A DNA stretch of 64,000 nt from Solibaculum_A intestinale (GCF_040096205.1 NZ_JBBMFD010000003.1:1-64000); one strand, 5' to 3'; counted from the stretch's first letter, positions 35,044 to 43,284 are shown. Program-made: numbers and translations. Notes: generated by a model not told the origin, from the sequence alone.

Positions 35044-35207
35044 AAGCCTTCTCTCCCTTTCCTGCCCTTCCAAAGGCAAGAAGGACAGTTGGCGGCGAAG
35101 GCAGAACCCTTCGCTCCCAACTGTCCTACCCGGTTCACCTGGCCGGGACCGTTCTTTCCTTGGCTTTCCGCCCGGCCCGCGCCGCAGGCGGATGGAAAAC
35201 CTTTGTT
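35044..35207 (-). promoter_or_regulatory. structured leader of the MATE gene
   Basis: The RNA from the promoter to the gene has a long hairpin: GGACAGTTGG (35083-35092) pairs with CCAACTGTCC (35117-35126), with an inner GCGAAGG/CCTTCGC stem. A further CCCGG/CCGGG stem lies 5' of it. It resembles no riboswitch class I know, including guanidine-I or cyclic-di-GMP aptamers. Confidence 0.5.
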
Positions 35208-35213
35208 ATTCTT

Positions 35214-35241
35214 ATTGTAACACGCTCGCTTCAAATGTCAA
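35214..35241 (-). promoter_or_regulatory. MATE gene promoter
   Basis: TTGACA (35236-35241), a 16-nt spacer and TACAAT (35214-35219) on the minus strand. Confidence 0.7.
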
Positions 35242-35417
35242 CCGGATTGCCTTTTTGGCGGATCCATCTCTTTTTAGGATAAAATAAGCCACATTCCGCA
35301 GTGTTTTTTCTTCTTCGGCGTTCTTTCCCCTTCGCTTCTCTTGTTTTCCTTGCGGGCATTGCTTGTGAAAAAGCGATGCTTGGCAGAAAGAACGCCGCCC
35401 GAAGCCAGAACCATGGG

Positions 35418-35446
35418 TTGACAAGGAGAGCGCAAGAAGCTACACT
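35418..35446 (+). promoter_or_regulatory. def promoter
   Basis: TTGACA (35418-35423), a 17-nt spacer and TACACT (35441-35446), 76 bases before the def ATG. The upstream 35242-35417 holds no recognised gene. Confidence 0.7.
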
Positions 35447-35521
35447 AAAACTGTGGATATTCCGTTCCCCCTGCGGGAACCGCGATCCATAGAACACGTT
35501 CAGACAAAGGAGTTAGAACCA

Positions 35522-35977
35522 ATGGCACTTCGTGAAATCGTATTATACGACGACCCGGTACTGCGCAAGAAAAGCCGCCCGGTCGCCGAGGTCAACGATA
35601 AAATCCGTCAATTGCTCGACGATATGGCCCAAACCATGTACCATTCTCAGATCGGCGCCGGGCTGGCCGCTCCCCAGGTAGGCATTCTCAAGCGGCTGGT
35701 AGTCATCGACATGGGGGACGGTTTGATCAAGCTGGTTAACCCCGAAATCGTGGAAGCCGAGGGGGAGCAGGAGGTCATCGAAGGCTGTCTGAGCTTTCCA
35801 AACCGCTGGGGCAAGCTCAAGCGCCCTTACCGGGTGAAGGTGAGCGCCCTCAACGAAAAGGGCGAACCGGTTACCTTCCACGTAGCCGGGGAAAAGGCGA
35901 AATGCTTCTGCCATGAAGTCGACCATTTGGATGGCATTTTGTTCGTCGATAAGGTGACCGAATTCGTGGAGCTGTAA
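35522..35977 (+). CDS. def: peptide deformylase
   Basis: Metalloenzyme removing the formyl group from nascent proteins. The 151-residue protein has all three deformylase motifs: GAGLAAPQVG (motif 1), EGCLSFP (motif 2, Cys metal ligand) and CHEVDHLDG (motif 3, two His ligands); the residue before HE is Cys rather than the usual Gln. The start is ATG 35522 with AAGGAGTT upstream, not the earlier in-frame ATG. It stands alone between its promoter and a terminator. Confidence 0.95.
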   Translation: MALREIVLYDDPVLRKKSRPVAEVNDKIRQLLDDMAQTMYHSQIGAGLAAPQVGILKRLVVIDMGDGLIKLVNPEIVEAEGEQEVIEGCLSFPNRWGKLKRPYRVKVSALNEKGEPVTFHVAGEKAKCFCHEVDHLDGILFVDKVTEFVEL

Positions 35978-35991
35978 AAATTGCATTCAAA

Positions 35992-36028
35992 AGGCCGGAC
36001 GGCATCATGCCGCCCGGCCTCTTTTTTT
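35992..36028. terminator. terminator between def and the MurE-type gene
   Basis: AGGCCGG/CCGGCCT closes a stem with inner CGGCAT/ATGCCG, then seven T on the plus strand and A-rich sequence serving the minus gene. Confidence 0.85.
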
Positions 36029-37520
36029 ATCCCGCTACGGTGTCCTCTGCTTCCGGCTGCCCTAAGCGTAGCGCCGCGTAATGGCGGATGAGCTCCCGTT
36101 CGCAGAAGGGAACCCGTTGCCCATGAATCAGCTGATAGTCCTCATGCCCTTTGCCGGCAAAGAGAAGGATGTCCCCTTCCTCGGCCATGTCCACCGCGTA
36201 CTTGACGGCCGCCGCCCGGTCGGGGATGGTCACGTACCGCCCCTTGGCCTCCCCCATCCCCTTCTCCATGTCGGACAGGATGGACATAGGATCTTCGTTG
36301 CCGGGGTTGTCGCTGGTGAGGATGCAGTAGTCGCACAAGCGGGCCGCCGTCTGGGCCATAGCCGCCCGGCGCAACTGGGACCGGTCCCCCACCGACCCGA
36401 ACAGGCAGATGAGCCGTTTGGGGTGATATTCCCGCAGGGTCTCCAGGATGGCGTGCATACTCACCTCGTTGTGGGCAAAGTCCAGCACCACGGTGCAAAA
36501 AGGCAGCGCGTCCACCAGCTCCACCCGCCCGGGGATGGCCGCCTTCGAAAGCGCCCGGGCCGCCGTGGGCAGGGATATCCCCAGGTGCTGGCCCACCGCC
36601 ACGGCCACCAGCGCGTTGTACACCGAGAACCGCCCCGGCTGGTTTAACCGGAAACCCTGGGTGCCCAGCGGGGTTTCGCCCGCAAAGTCCACCCCCAGAA
36701 AGCCCGGCTCCCGGACGAGCCGGATGTCCCGCCCCCGGTAGGCGCAGCCCTCTGAAAGGCCGTAGCCGATGAGCTCACAGGTGGCGGAAGCTGTGATTTC
36801 CTTTACATGGGGGTCGTCGAAGTTCACAAGCCCCAGGTCGCACTGCCTGAAAAGCTGGGCCTTCCAATGCATGTAGTCGGCAAAGTCCTTGTGTTCGGTG
36901 GGGCCGATGTGGTCGGGGGACAGGTTGGTAAACACCCCGATCTGAAACTGGATGCCGGCCACACGCCCGGTCATCAGCCCCTGGCTGGACACCTCCATGC
37001 ACACACACTCGCATCCGGCCTTCACCATCTCCCGGAAGGTCTTCTGGATTTCGTAGGACTCAGGGGTGGTGTTGACAGTCTTATAATGGATTTCCCCGAA
37101 ATGCACCCCGTTGGTGCCGATGATGCCGGTCTTGACCCCGCCCGCCTCCAGCACGCTCTTGATGAGGTGGGTAACGGTGGTCTTGCCCTTGGTGCCGGTG
37201 ACGCCGATGACGGTCAGCTCCTTGGCCGGGTCCCCGAACAGGTTGCGGGACATGACGGCCAGAGCCGCCCGGCTGTTTTTTACCAGGGCCACCGCCGCGT
37301 CTTCGGGCAGGGACAGGGGCCGCTCGGCCACGAATAGGCGGCAGCCCCGGTCATAGGCGGCCTTGGCGTAGGCGTGGCCGTCCGCCGCCGCGCCGGGCAG
37401 GCAGACGAACACGTCCCCGGGCTCGGCGATGCGCGAGTCGTACACCAGGTCCTGGGCAACTAGGTCGGAAGAAAGGTCGCCGGCGTAGCCGGTGCCCTGT
37501 AACAGTTCGCAAAACAGCAT
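36027..37520 (-). CDS. murE: MurE-type UDP-MurNAc-tripeptide ligase
   Basis: 497-residue Mur ligase with ATP-binding GVTGTKGKTT, TVNTTPES, EVSSQGLMTGRV and FTNLSPDHIGPTEHKDF, adding the third residue to the peptidoglycan stem. The DAP-specific signature DNPR is replaced by SDNPGNEDP, and the usual DYAHTPD block reads DFAHNEVSMHAIL, like the second MurE-type ligases of Clostridia. So the residue added is not predicted to be diaminopimelate by motif, and a substitute amino acid or a paralog role is likely. FemAB ligases lie 2 kb away. The symbol is by family and the substrate is open. Confidence 0.85.
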   Translation of the reverse strand: MLFCELLQGTGYAGDLSSDLVAQDLVYDSRIAEPGDVFVCLPGAAADGHAYAKAAYDRGCRLFVAERPLSLPEDAAVALVKNSRAALAVMSRNLFGDPAKELTVIGVTGTKGKTTVTHLIKSVLEAGGVKTGIIGTNGVHFGEIHYKTVNTTPESYEIQKTFREMVKAGCECVCMEVSSQGLMTGRVAGIQFQIGVFTNLSPDHIGPTEHKDFADYMHWKAQLFRQCDLGLVNFDDPHVKEITASATCELIGYGLSEGCAYRGRDIRLVREPGFLGVDFAGETPLGTQGFRLNQPGRFSVYNALVAVAVGQHLGISLPTAARALSKAAIPGRVELVDALPFCTVVLDFAHNEVSMHAILETLREYHPKRLICLFGSVGDRSQLRRAAMAQTAARLCDYCILTSDNPGNEDPMSILSDMEKGMGEAKGRYVTIPDRAAAVKYAVDMAEEGDILLFAGKGHEDYQLIHGQRVPFCERELIRHYAALRLGQPEAEDTVAG

Positions 37521-37632
37521 GGGGCAACACTCCTATCGGGGAATTCCCTTGTAGTTTTAGTATACCGCGCGCAGGCGGCGAAGAGGGGTCGCATTCGGTC
37601 GAAGGCGGGAATGATGCAAATATTCTGAAACT

Positions 37633-37860
37633 TCACATCCGCTCCCGCTTGTCCGACAGGCCCAAAAGGTAATCGGTAGAAACGGAAAAGAATCGTGCCA
37701 GCAGAATCAGCTTTTCGATGGAGGTGGAACGCTGGCCGCCCTCGATGGTGCTGATGGCCTTATGAGAAAGGCCCACCACCTGGCCCAACTCCTTCTGGCT
37801 CATGTCCTTCTCCTGGCGCAGCTGCCGAACTCTTTCTCCAAATAAAATTTCTTCCGTCAC
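37633..37860 (-). CDS. XRE-family regulator, first of the repeat locus
   Basis: 75-residue helix-turn-helix protein (MSQKELGQVVGLSHKAISTIEGGQRSTSIEKLILLARFF) ending in TDYLLGLSDKRERM. The gene at 38884-39111 ends with the same DYLLGLSDKRERM, so the pair are relatives. The GTG at 37860 has AGGAGG upstream. A perfect 17-bp inverted repeat (37880-37926) lies immediately upstream and is the likely operator for autoregulation. The locus has no toxin or partner gene that I can recognise. Confidence 0.82.
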   Translation of the reverse strand: MTEEILFGERVRQLRQEKDMSQKELGQVVGLSHKAISTIEGGQRSTSIEKLILLARFFSVSTDYLLGLSDKRERM

Positions 37861-37872
37861 ACAATTTCCTCC

Positions 37873-37901
37873 TTGACATTTACCTCAAAGTAGATTATAC
37901 T
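37873..37901 (+). promoter_or_regulatory. rightward promoter facing the repeat region
   Basis: TTGACA (37873-37878), a 17-nt spacer and TATACT (37896-37901). A minus-strand TATAAT (37894-37899) for the XRE gene overlaps it. The rightward transcript would run through the repeats with no gene ahead. Confidence 0.6.
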
Positions 37902-37926
37902 ATTCGTGCAATCTACTTTGAGGTAA
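37880..37926. promoter_or_regulatory. 17-bp perfect inverted repeat, probable XRE operator
   Basis: TTACCTCAAAGTAGATT (37880-37896) and AATCTACTTTGAGGTAA (37910-37926) with a 13-bp spacer, spanning both the leftward and the rightward promoter. Confidence 0.7.
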
Positions 37927-38041
37927 GCACATGCTCCTATAACGAATTTGTATTATAGCAGATAAAAGCGATTTTTCTCCTTAAAATGTACTTTTCCAAA
38001 GCTCTTTTGTTGTTCCTTTCTTTTGCGCTGCCGAAAGAAAG

Positions 38042-38365
38042 GAACACGAAATCAGGTTGAAATCTCGGACGGCAGGGACCGACTGCGACAAAGCTGAAAA
38101 CGGATTTTTTGCAAAACCCGGTATAAGAAAGGCTGGCAAATCATAGGGCTGGCTTTTTCCCTTGAAACCCTCTTTTCAAATGGCCTTTTAGAGTGCCCCT
38201 TTCTTTTGCTCCGCCAAAAGAAAGAGGCGAAAGAAAAGGCGGCGGGAGGGGGAAAAAGACGCTAGAATCCGGGACACAAGTTTTTCCCCCTTGAAAATCC
38301 CCCTCTCATCGGAGGAGGGCAAGGGGAAGAAAACAAGATTTGGTGAAATACAGTCACAGAATCCC
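38042..38365. repeat. long direct repeat, copy 1
   Basis: Near-identical to 38525-38845, with an offset of 481-483 bases. It contains short inverted repeats such as CTTTCTTTT/AAAAGAAAG and TCTCATC.GGAG-type stems and no credible gene. The region from 37930 to 38880 holds only these repeats and related hairpins. Confidence 0.88.
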
Positions 38366-38428
38366 GTCAACCGGCAACTTCGGTTGTGACTCCCTTTCAC
38401 AAGCCCGGCCGAGCGGACAGAGGGATTC

Positions 38429-38479
38429 TTAAGGGAGAAAAACCTTGCCCCCGAACTTTACGCCGTTTTTCTCCCTTAA
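38429..38479. repeat. inverted repeat between the two direct repeats
   Basis: TTAAGGGAGAAAAAC (38429-38443) and GTTTTTCTCCCTTAA (38465-38479), perfect 15-bp arms with a 21-nt loop. Confidence 0.8.
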
Positions 38480-38524
38480 GTTGCCCTTTCTTTGGTTCGT
38501 TTCTTTCGGCAACGCGAAAGAAAT

Positions 38525-38845
38525 GAACACGAAATCAGGTTGAAATCGGACGGCAGGGACCGACTGCGACAAAGCTGAAAACGGATTTTTTGCAAAACCC
38601 GGTATAAGAAAGGCTGGCAAATCATAGGGCTGGCTTTTCTCCTTGAAACCCTCTTTTCAAATGGCCTTTTAGAGTGCCCCTTTCTTTTGCTCCGCCAAAA
38701 GAAAGGGGCGAAAGAAAAGGCGGCGGGAGGGGGAAAAAGACGCTAGGGACGGGGACACTTGTTTTTCCCCCTTGAAAATCCCCCTCTTATAGGAGGAGGG
38801 CAGGGGGATAATACGGCAGTTATTGTGAAATATAATCACAAAGCC
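38525..38845. repeat. long direct repeat, copy 2
   Basis: Second copy of 38042-38365, differing by a few substitutions and one 2-base deletion. It ends about 40 bases from the downstream XRE gene. Confidence 0.88.
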
Positions 38846-38857
38846 CAGCGCATATTT

Positions 38858-38887
38858 GTGAAAGATCAGAATATTCTGATCTTTCAC
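38858..38887. repeat. 30-bp perfect palindrome over the XRE stop codon
   Basis: GTGAAAGATCAGAAT followed directly by its complement ATTCTGATCTTTCAC. It covers the last codons of the XRE gene at 38884 and may be a terminator or a binding site. Confidence 0.75.
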
Positions 38888-39111
38888 ATTCTCTCCCGCT
38901 TGTCCGACAAACCCAAAAGGTAATCGGCGGAGACGCCATAGAACTCCGCGATTCTGGCGAGCATTTCAAGGGAGGGCTGGCGCTCGCCATTTTCCCAACG
39001 GCAAACTGCCTGTTTTGTTACCTCCATCGCAATGCCGAAGCGTTCCATCGTAAGATTTTGTTCTTTTCGCAACGTGTAGAGCCGCTCACAAAATTTTTTA
39101 GGTGAAAACAC
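38884..39111 (-). CDS. XRE-family regulator, second of the repeat locus
   Basis: 75-residue helix-turn-helix protein (LTMERFGIAMEVTKQAVCRWENGERQPSLEMLARIAEFYG) with the same ADYLLGLSDKRERM C-terminus as the first XRE gene. A palindrome overlaps its stop. On its upstream side lie two TTGTCA-rich boxes and a rightward promoter (39123-39151), so it is divergent from the gene at 39247. Confidence 0.82.
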   Translation of the reverse strand: MFSPKKFCERLYTLRKEQNLTMERFGIAMEVTKQAVCRWENGERQPSLEMLARIAEFYGVSADYLLGLSDKRERM

Positions 39112-39122
39112 GGAATACCCCC

Positions 39123-39151
39123 TTGACTGTTGTCACATTGTCAACTATAAT
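39123..39151 (+). promoter_or_regulatory. promoter of the DUF6809-like gene
   Basis: TTGACT (39123-39128), a 17-nt spacer and TATAAT (39146-39151). Three TTGTCA repeats lie in and near the spacer and may be sites for the neighbouring XRE protein. Confidence 0.7.
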
Positions 39152-39246
39152 AAGAGTTGTCAATATGACTACTTTTAAAATCTCACATAGTTTTACAAAT
39201 TCATATATAATATCCTTCATTATATCATAAATCAGGGGGAATTCCT

Positions 39247-39549
39247 ATGAAAAACATTCTCGAGGACCTGTTCGAAGGGGACTTGGCGGGACGAAAGGAA
39301 ACCTTTTCCGACGACCCCGCTTACCAGGAAGCCATCGACTGGGTGGTGCGCACCGAGGACGCCCTGCGCGCCGCCCTTCCCGCGCCCAAGCTTTCCTTGG
39401 CCGCCGCTTTTGCCGACGCGCAAATGGAGCTCACGTGTCTCACCGAGCGGCGGGCTTTTGTGACCGGCGTGAGACTCGGCGTGCGGCTTCTACGGGCCAT
39501 GGAGGAGGACCCCTGGGCCATCGCCGAACCCAAAAACGCCTGCGGGTAG
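39247..39549 (+). CDS. DUF6809-like small protein
   Basis: 100-residue, mostly helical protein, MKNILEDLFEGDL at the start and GVRLGVRLLRAMEED near the end, resembling the DUF6809 type of small Firmicute proteins of unknown role. GGGGGA lies six bases before the ATG. It is divergent from the second XRE gene and ends at a strong terminator. Confidence 0.65.
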   Translation: MKNILEDLFEGDLAGRKETFSDDPAYQEAIDWVVRTEDALRAALPAPKLSLAAAFADAQMELTCLTERRAFVTGVRLGVRLLRAMEEDPWAIAEPKNACG

Positions 39550-39567
39550 AATCCGCAGGCGTTTTTC
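39534..39567 (+). terminator. terminator after the DUF6809-like gene
   Basis: AAACGCCTGCGG and CCGCAGGCGTTT (12 bp) around a 7-nt loop, then T residues; the end of the gene lies within it. Confidence 0.85.
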
Positions 39568-39574
39568 CATTCTG

Positions 39575-40786
39575 TTAACCCTTTTTCCCCACCGAACGCA
39601 GCTTTTTCATGGCCGACCGGGCAGCAGGCAGCCCCTTGTCAAACAGCTTGTATTTGACAGGGCTCACCACCAGGTCGAACTCCCCGATAAACTCCAGCAC
39701 TTCCGGGGCGAACTTCTGCTTGAATTCCGACAGCGCGTCGTCCAGCGTTCCTTCCACGCCGCCCAGGTTTAAATAGTCCACCCGGTCCTCCATGCAGTCG
39801 AGCATGACCTGGTAAAGCATTCCGTTGGGCGTGGAAAGGTTGGGGAGCAGGCTTAAGTCCGACCCGCCGTAGAGATACTCCGCCACCCGGATGCCCTCCC
39901 CCTTGGGCGGCATCACGAACAGCCCGCCGCACAGGGAAACCACGTCCCCCCGTTCCTTTCGAGCCTCCTGGGCTTGGTCTCGATTGCGGGTGTTGCTTTC
40001 CACGTTCTGCCCCTTGTCGATGCAGCCCTGGGTGTAGGCGATGAACTGAGGCAGGTTCACTTTGCCGTAGTACACCACCGTGTCTTCCCCAAACGCGTCC
40101 CGGATGGAACGAAAATAGTCCGCGCTGCGCAAAAGCACGTTCTGGCGCTTTTCGGTGCAGCCGATGAGGCGGGCAAACTCGCTCAAATCGTCCTCCGGCC
40201 CGGCCTTTTCGAAGAATACGCCCCGGTTTTTGTGGTAATTGCCGATGTAGCTGCGGGCCCCTTTTTTGAAGGACTTGAGGAGGGCCTTGGGGTCTAAGGG
40301 ATTGTGCTCCTCGTCGGTCAGGCGCACTGCCATATTGAACCGGGGGTTAAAATAATCGTGCAGGCTTTTGCCGAAGCCCTTGTGGACAAAGCCGGCGGCT
40401 TGCAGGTTTGACAAGACCGCCTGGGGGTCCGTCCCCCACCGGTCGGAGTTTAACACAAAGGGGTCCAGCTTCACCGCGAAGGCGCCTTGGCTTTTTGCGT
40501 AGTCCTTCATCCCCTGGGCAAACTGCGCCACCGCTTCCCGGTCCTCATAGTCGAGCAGGAAGCCCCGGGGGGAATAGCAGAGCTTTAAGCCCATAGGCAT
40601 GGTCCTTGTGAGGATGAGGGCGGCGGCAATTACCGTATCGTCCCGGTACAGGCCGCAGAAGGCGTGGCCCCAGTTGCTTTTTACCGTTTCCCAGCCGGGG
40701 CGCTGGGTCAGAGGGACCAGGGAGGCTTTTTGCAAATAGGCCTCGTATTCTTTCCGGGGCAGGTTTGTGACAAACCGGTATGCCAT
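39575..40786 (-). CDS. FemAB-family peptidoglycan bridge aminoacyltransferase (second gene)
   Basis: 403-residue soluble protein of the FemABX class, which uses aminoacyl-tRNA to add amino acids to lipid-II stem peptides. It has the two GNAT-like half-domains with a charged insert (about 220-320): YSPRGFLLDYEDREAV, SFKKGARSYIGNYHKNRGVFFEKAG, NLSTPNGMLYQVMLDCMEDRVDYLNLGGVEG and FKQKFAPEVLEFIGEFDLVV. It is closely related to the next gene and only 3 bases separate the two. The amino acid added and the stem position are unknown. Confidence 0.9.
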   Translation of the reverse strand: MAYRFVTNLPRKEYEAYLQKASLVPLTQRPGWETVKSNWGHAFCGLYRDDTVIAAALILTRTMPMGLKLCYSPRGFLLDYEDREAVAQFAQGMKDYAKSQGAFAVKLDPFVLNSDRWGTDPQAVLSNLQAAGFVHKGFGKSLHDYFNPRFNMAVRLTDEEHNPLDPKALLKSFKKGARSYIGNYHKNRGVFFEKAGPEDDLSEFARLIGCTEKRQNVLLRSADYFRSIRDAFGEDTVVYYGKVNLPQFIAYTQGCIDKGQNVESNTRNRDQAQEARKERGDVVSLCGGLFVMPPKGEGIRVAEYLYGGSDLSLLPNLSTPNGMLYQVMLDCMEDRVDYLNLGGVEGTLDDALSEFKQKFAPEVLEFIGEFDLVVSPVKYKLFDKGLPAARSAMKKLRSVGKKG

Positions 40787-40789
40787 GAT

Positions 40790-42034
40790 TTACCCCTCCT
40801 GGTGGTCTTTTTGTTTGGCGCGGCTGAGCTTGCGGGAGGTGCGGCGCACCTTCTGCATCACCTTGCGCATGGCGGGCAGGTACTTGGTGAACAGGTGGTA
40901 CTGCACAGGGCGGACCACCAAATCGAATTCCCCGATGAGCTCGAGCATTTCCGGGGAAAATTTCTGCTTGAATTCGTAGAGGGGCGTGTCCATACTGCCC
41001 TCCACGCCGCCTAAGTTGCAGTAATCGTACCCGGCCTCAATAAAGTCGCACATGGCGGCGTAGAGCATGCCGTTGGAGGTGGAGAGCCGGGGGAACAAGG
41101 ACAGGTCGTTGCCAGCATAGAGGTATTCGGCGAACCGGTACCCTTCTCCCTTGGGCGGCAGCAGGAAGAGGCCGCCGCACAGGGTGACGATTTGCCCCCG
41201 CTCTTCCTTGGCCTTCTTCGCTTCCTCCAGATTGGCGGTGTTCTTCTCCACGTTCTGGCCCTTGTCGATGGCGGCCTGGGTGAAGGCGATGTATTTGTCT
41301 AAATCGAGCCGGCCGTAATAGACGTCCATCTTGTCCCCGAACGCCTTCTTGATGCCCCTAAAGTATTCCGCGTTTCGCAGCACCACGTTCTGGCGCTCCT
41401 CGGTGCAGGCCACCATGCGGGCAAACTCGCTCAAGTCGTCCTCCGGCCCGGCCTTTTCGAAGAACACGCCCCGGTTTTTCTGATAGTTGCCAATGGTGGC
41501 GCGGGCGTCCTTGCGAAAACTCTTTAAGAGGGCCTTGGGGTCTAAAGGCTGGCGGTTTTCATCGGTCAGGCGCACCGCCATCTGAAAGCGAGGCATGAAG
41601 TAGTCGTACAGCGTGACGCCGAAGCCCTGGTGAAGGTACCCTTCCGCTTTGAGGTTTTCGAAGATGGGGGCGGGGTCCACGCCCCAGTGGTCGTTGTTGA
41701 GGATAAAGGGGTCGATCTTGATGCAGAAGGCTTTCTGGCTTTTGGCGTATTCCCGGGCGCCCTCGGTGAAGCGGTGGAGCACCTCTTTGTCGGTATAGTC
41801 GAGCAAAAAGCCGCGGGTGGCGTAGATAATTTGAAAGCCCATGGGCAGATCTCTGGTCAGAAGCTGGGACGCGGCCACCAGCTTATCGTCCCGGTACAGG
41901 CCGCACAGGGCCGGACGCCAGAAGCTCTTGGCCACGCCCCATTCCGGGCGCTGACCGTAGGGCACCATGGGTACGTGCATCAGAAACTCGTCGTATTCTT
42001 CCTTGGGAACCTTGGTGGAAAATCGGTAGTTCAT
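40790..42034 (-). CDS. FemAB-family peptidoglycan bridge aminoacyltransferase (first gene)
   Basis: 414-residue FemABX-type protein, tandem paralog of the downstream gene with matching blocks (YATRGFLLDYTDKEV, SFRKDARATIGNYQKNRGVFFEKAG, STSNGMLYAAMCDFIEAGYDYCNLGGVEG, FKQKFSPEMLELIGEFDLVVRPVQYHL). ATG 42034 is favoured by an AGGGAGG site five to eight bases away; the long in-frame 5' extension is unlikely to be translated. Two such enzymes usually add residues in succession, so a bridge of at least two residues is inferred. Confidence 0.9.
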   Translation of the reverse strand: MNYRFSTKVPKEEYDEFLMHVPMVPYGQRPEWGVAKSFWRPALCGLYRDDKLVAASQLLTRDLPMGFQIIYATRGFLLDYTDKEVLHRFTEGAREYAKSQKAFCIKIDPFILNNDHWGVDPAPIFENLKAEGYLHQGFGVTLYDYFMPRFQMAVRLTDENRQPLDPKALLKSFRKDARATIGNYQKNRGVFFEKAGPEDDLSEFARMVACTEERQNVVLRNAEYFRGIKKAFGDKMDVYYGRLDLDKYIAFTQAAIDKGQNVEKNTANLEEAKKAKEERGQIVTLCGGLFLLPPKGEGYRFAEYLYAGNDLSLFPRLSTSNGMLYAAMCDFIEAGYDYCNLGGVEGSMDTPLYEFKQKFSPEMLELIGEFDLVVRPVQYHLFTKYLPAMRKVMQKVRRTSRKLSRAKQKDHQEG

Positions 42035-42261
42035 CATTGCCTCCCTATACGATTCCGGCCGGTTCTGGCCGGTTCTTTTCACATTTGGGCAGACTTTGCC
42101 GCAGTTATTTCTATATTCTTCTTTATTATACCGGCTGCCAAACGGGAACGCAATGGATGTTCTGAGACAAATTCGCCCCATTTCTCCCGTCTTTTTGTTT
42201 TGATTGCGGTCAGCCGCCTTTTCCGACCGGTTGAGCCTTTGGGGAAGTTGCCGCGATTCCC

Positions 42262-42291
42262 TTGACCCAACCGCCTTTTTTGCGGTAGAAT
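42262..42291 (+). promoter_or_regulatory. promoter of the epimerase gene
   Basis: TTGACC (42262-42267), an 18-nt spacer and TAGAAT (42286-42291), 71 bases before the ATG. Confidence 0.65.
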
Positions 42292-42362
42292 ATGAATATC
42301 GGAACGCATTTCTTTGTCCGCCGATATGCGGGCAAATTCATTGAATTTTGGAGGTCGTCAAC

Positions 42363-43208
42363 ATGAAAATAGGCGTCAGAGCGCACGACTACGGCTGCCA
42401 TACCCCCAAGGAGCTGGCCCGGATTCTCAAGGAAGCCGGGTTCGAATGCCTGCAGCTGGCCCTCAACAAGGCCCTGACCGGTATGCAGCCGGTGCCCGGG
42501 CAGTTAAACCCCGGCCTTTGCTACGACATCCGCCGCGCCTTCGAGCGGGAGGATTTGCAGATCGCGGTGGTGGGCTGTTACATTGAACCGTCCCTTTCCG
42601 ACCCCGAAGAACGGGAGCGCCAGTTGGCCCGGTACCTGGAGTGCCTCGCCTACTGCCGGCAGCTGGGCAGCTTCGTGGTGGCCACGGAGACCACCTGCTA
42701 TTCGGGCAGCCTGGAGGGGCGGATGAAGCAGTTCGACATTCTCACCGACAGTGTCTGCCGTCTGGCCGAGCAGGCGGAGAAGTTCGGCGTTTTCGCGGCG
42801 GTAGAGCCGGTGCATGTGCACACTATGAATTCCCCGGAGCTGACCTATGAGCTCATCCGCCGGGTGGCCTCCCCCAACCTGAAGATCATCTACGATCCGG
42901 TCAACCTCCTCACCCCGGAGAACATCTCCCGGCAGGAGCAGGTGATGGATGCCTGCTTCGACGCGTTCGGCGACCGGATCGTGGGCATTCACGCCAAGGA
43001 CGTGGTGATTGAGGATGGGCAGTTTAAACCCATTGTAATTGGAGAAGGTCTTGTCAACGTTCAGTATTATCTCAACTGGCTGGCCATTCACAAGCCGGGC
43101 ATTTCGGTGCTGCGCGAAGAGGCCAACCCCGCCACCGGCCACAAGGACATTGCGAACCTGCGCCGGATGATCGACCTGGCTGAGGCAAACGCGCCGGTTA
43201 AGCTCTAA
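42363..43208 (+). CDS. sugar phosphate isomerase/epimerase family protein
   Basis: 281-residue TIM-barrel protein of the xylose-isomerase-like family. It has VAAVEPVHVHTMNSPELTY, KIIYDPVNLL, GIHAKDVVIE and VLREEANP, the metal-binding side chains of the fold (Glu, Asp, His, Glu). ATG 42363 has GGAGG nine bases upstream. The substrate is not clear; such enzymes epimerise or isomerise free sugars, hydroxypyruvate or inositol derivatives. It stands alone, between its promoter and a perfect terminator. Confidence 0.85.
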   Translation: MKIGVRAHDYGCHTPKELARILKEAGFECLQLALNKALTGMQPVPGQLNPGLCYDIRRAFEREDLQIAVVGCYIEPSLSDPEERERQLARYLECLAYCRQLGSFVVATETTCYSGSLEGRMKQFDILTDSVCRLAEQAEKFGVFAAVEPVHVHTMNSPELTYELIRRVASPNLKIIYDPVNLLTPENISRQEQVMDACFDAFGDRIVGIHAKDVVIEDGQFKPIVIGEGLVNVQYYLNWLAIHKPGISVLREEANPATGHKDIANLRRMIDLAEANAPVKL

Positions 43209-43242
43209 CCGATAGTTTGCCCTGTTTTGCACGCGGTCACAC

Positions 43243-43284
43243 AAACGCCGCCGGAGAAAGATCTTTCTCCGGCGGCGTTTTTTT
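43243..43284 (+). terminator. terminator after the epimerase gene
   Basis: 18-bp perfect arms (43243-43260 and 43263-43280, apex AT) then TTTTTTT. Confidence 0.9.

Noticed and set aside
35044..35207. Cyclic-di-GMP or guanidine riboswitch before the MATE gene
   Set aside because: Partial resemblance (GGAAAGCC) only; the conserved cores are missing.
37930..38880. CRISPR array
   Set aside because: Only two long copies with no short regular repeats and spacers, and no cas genes in the window.
38188..38887. Two 70-residue frames on the minus strand in the repeats, both ending in LLAEQKKGAL
   Set aside because: They are the same frame in the two repeat copies, have no ribosome site and read through a hairpin; treated as non-coding.
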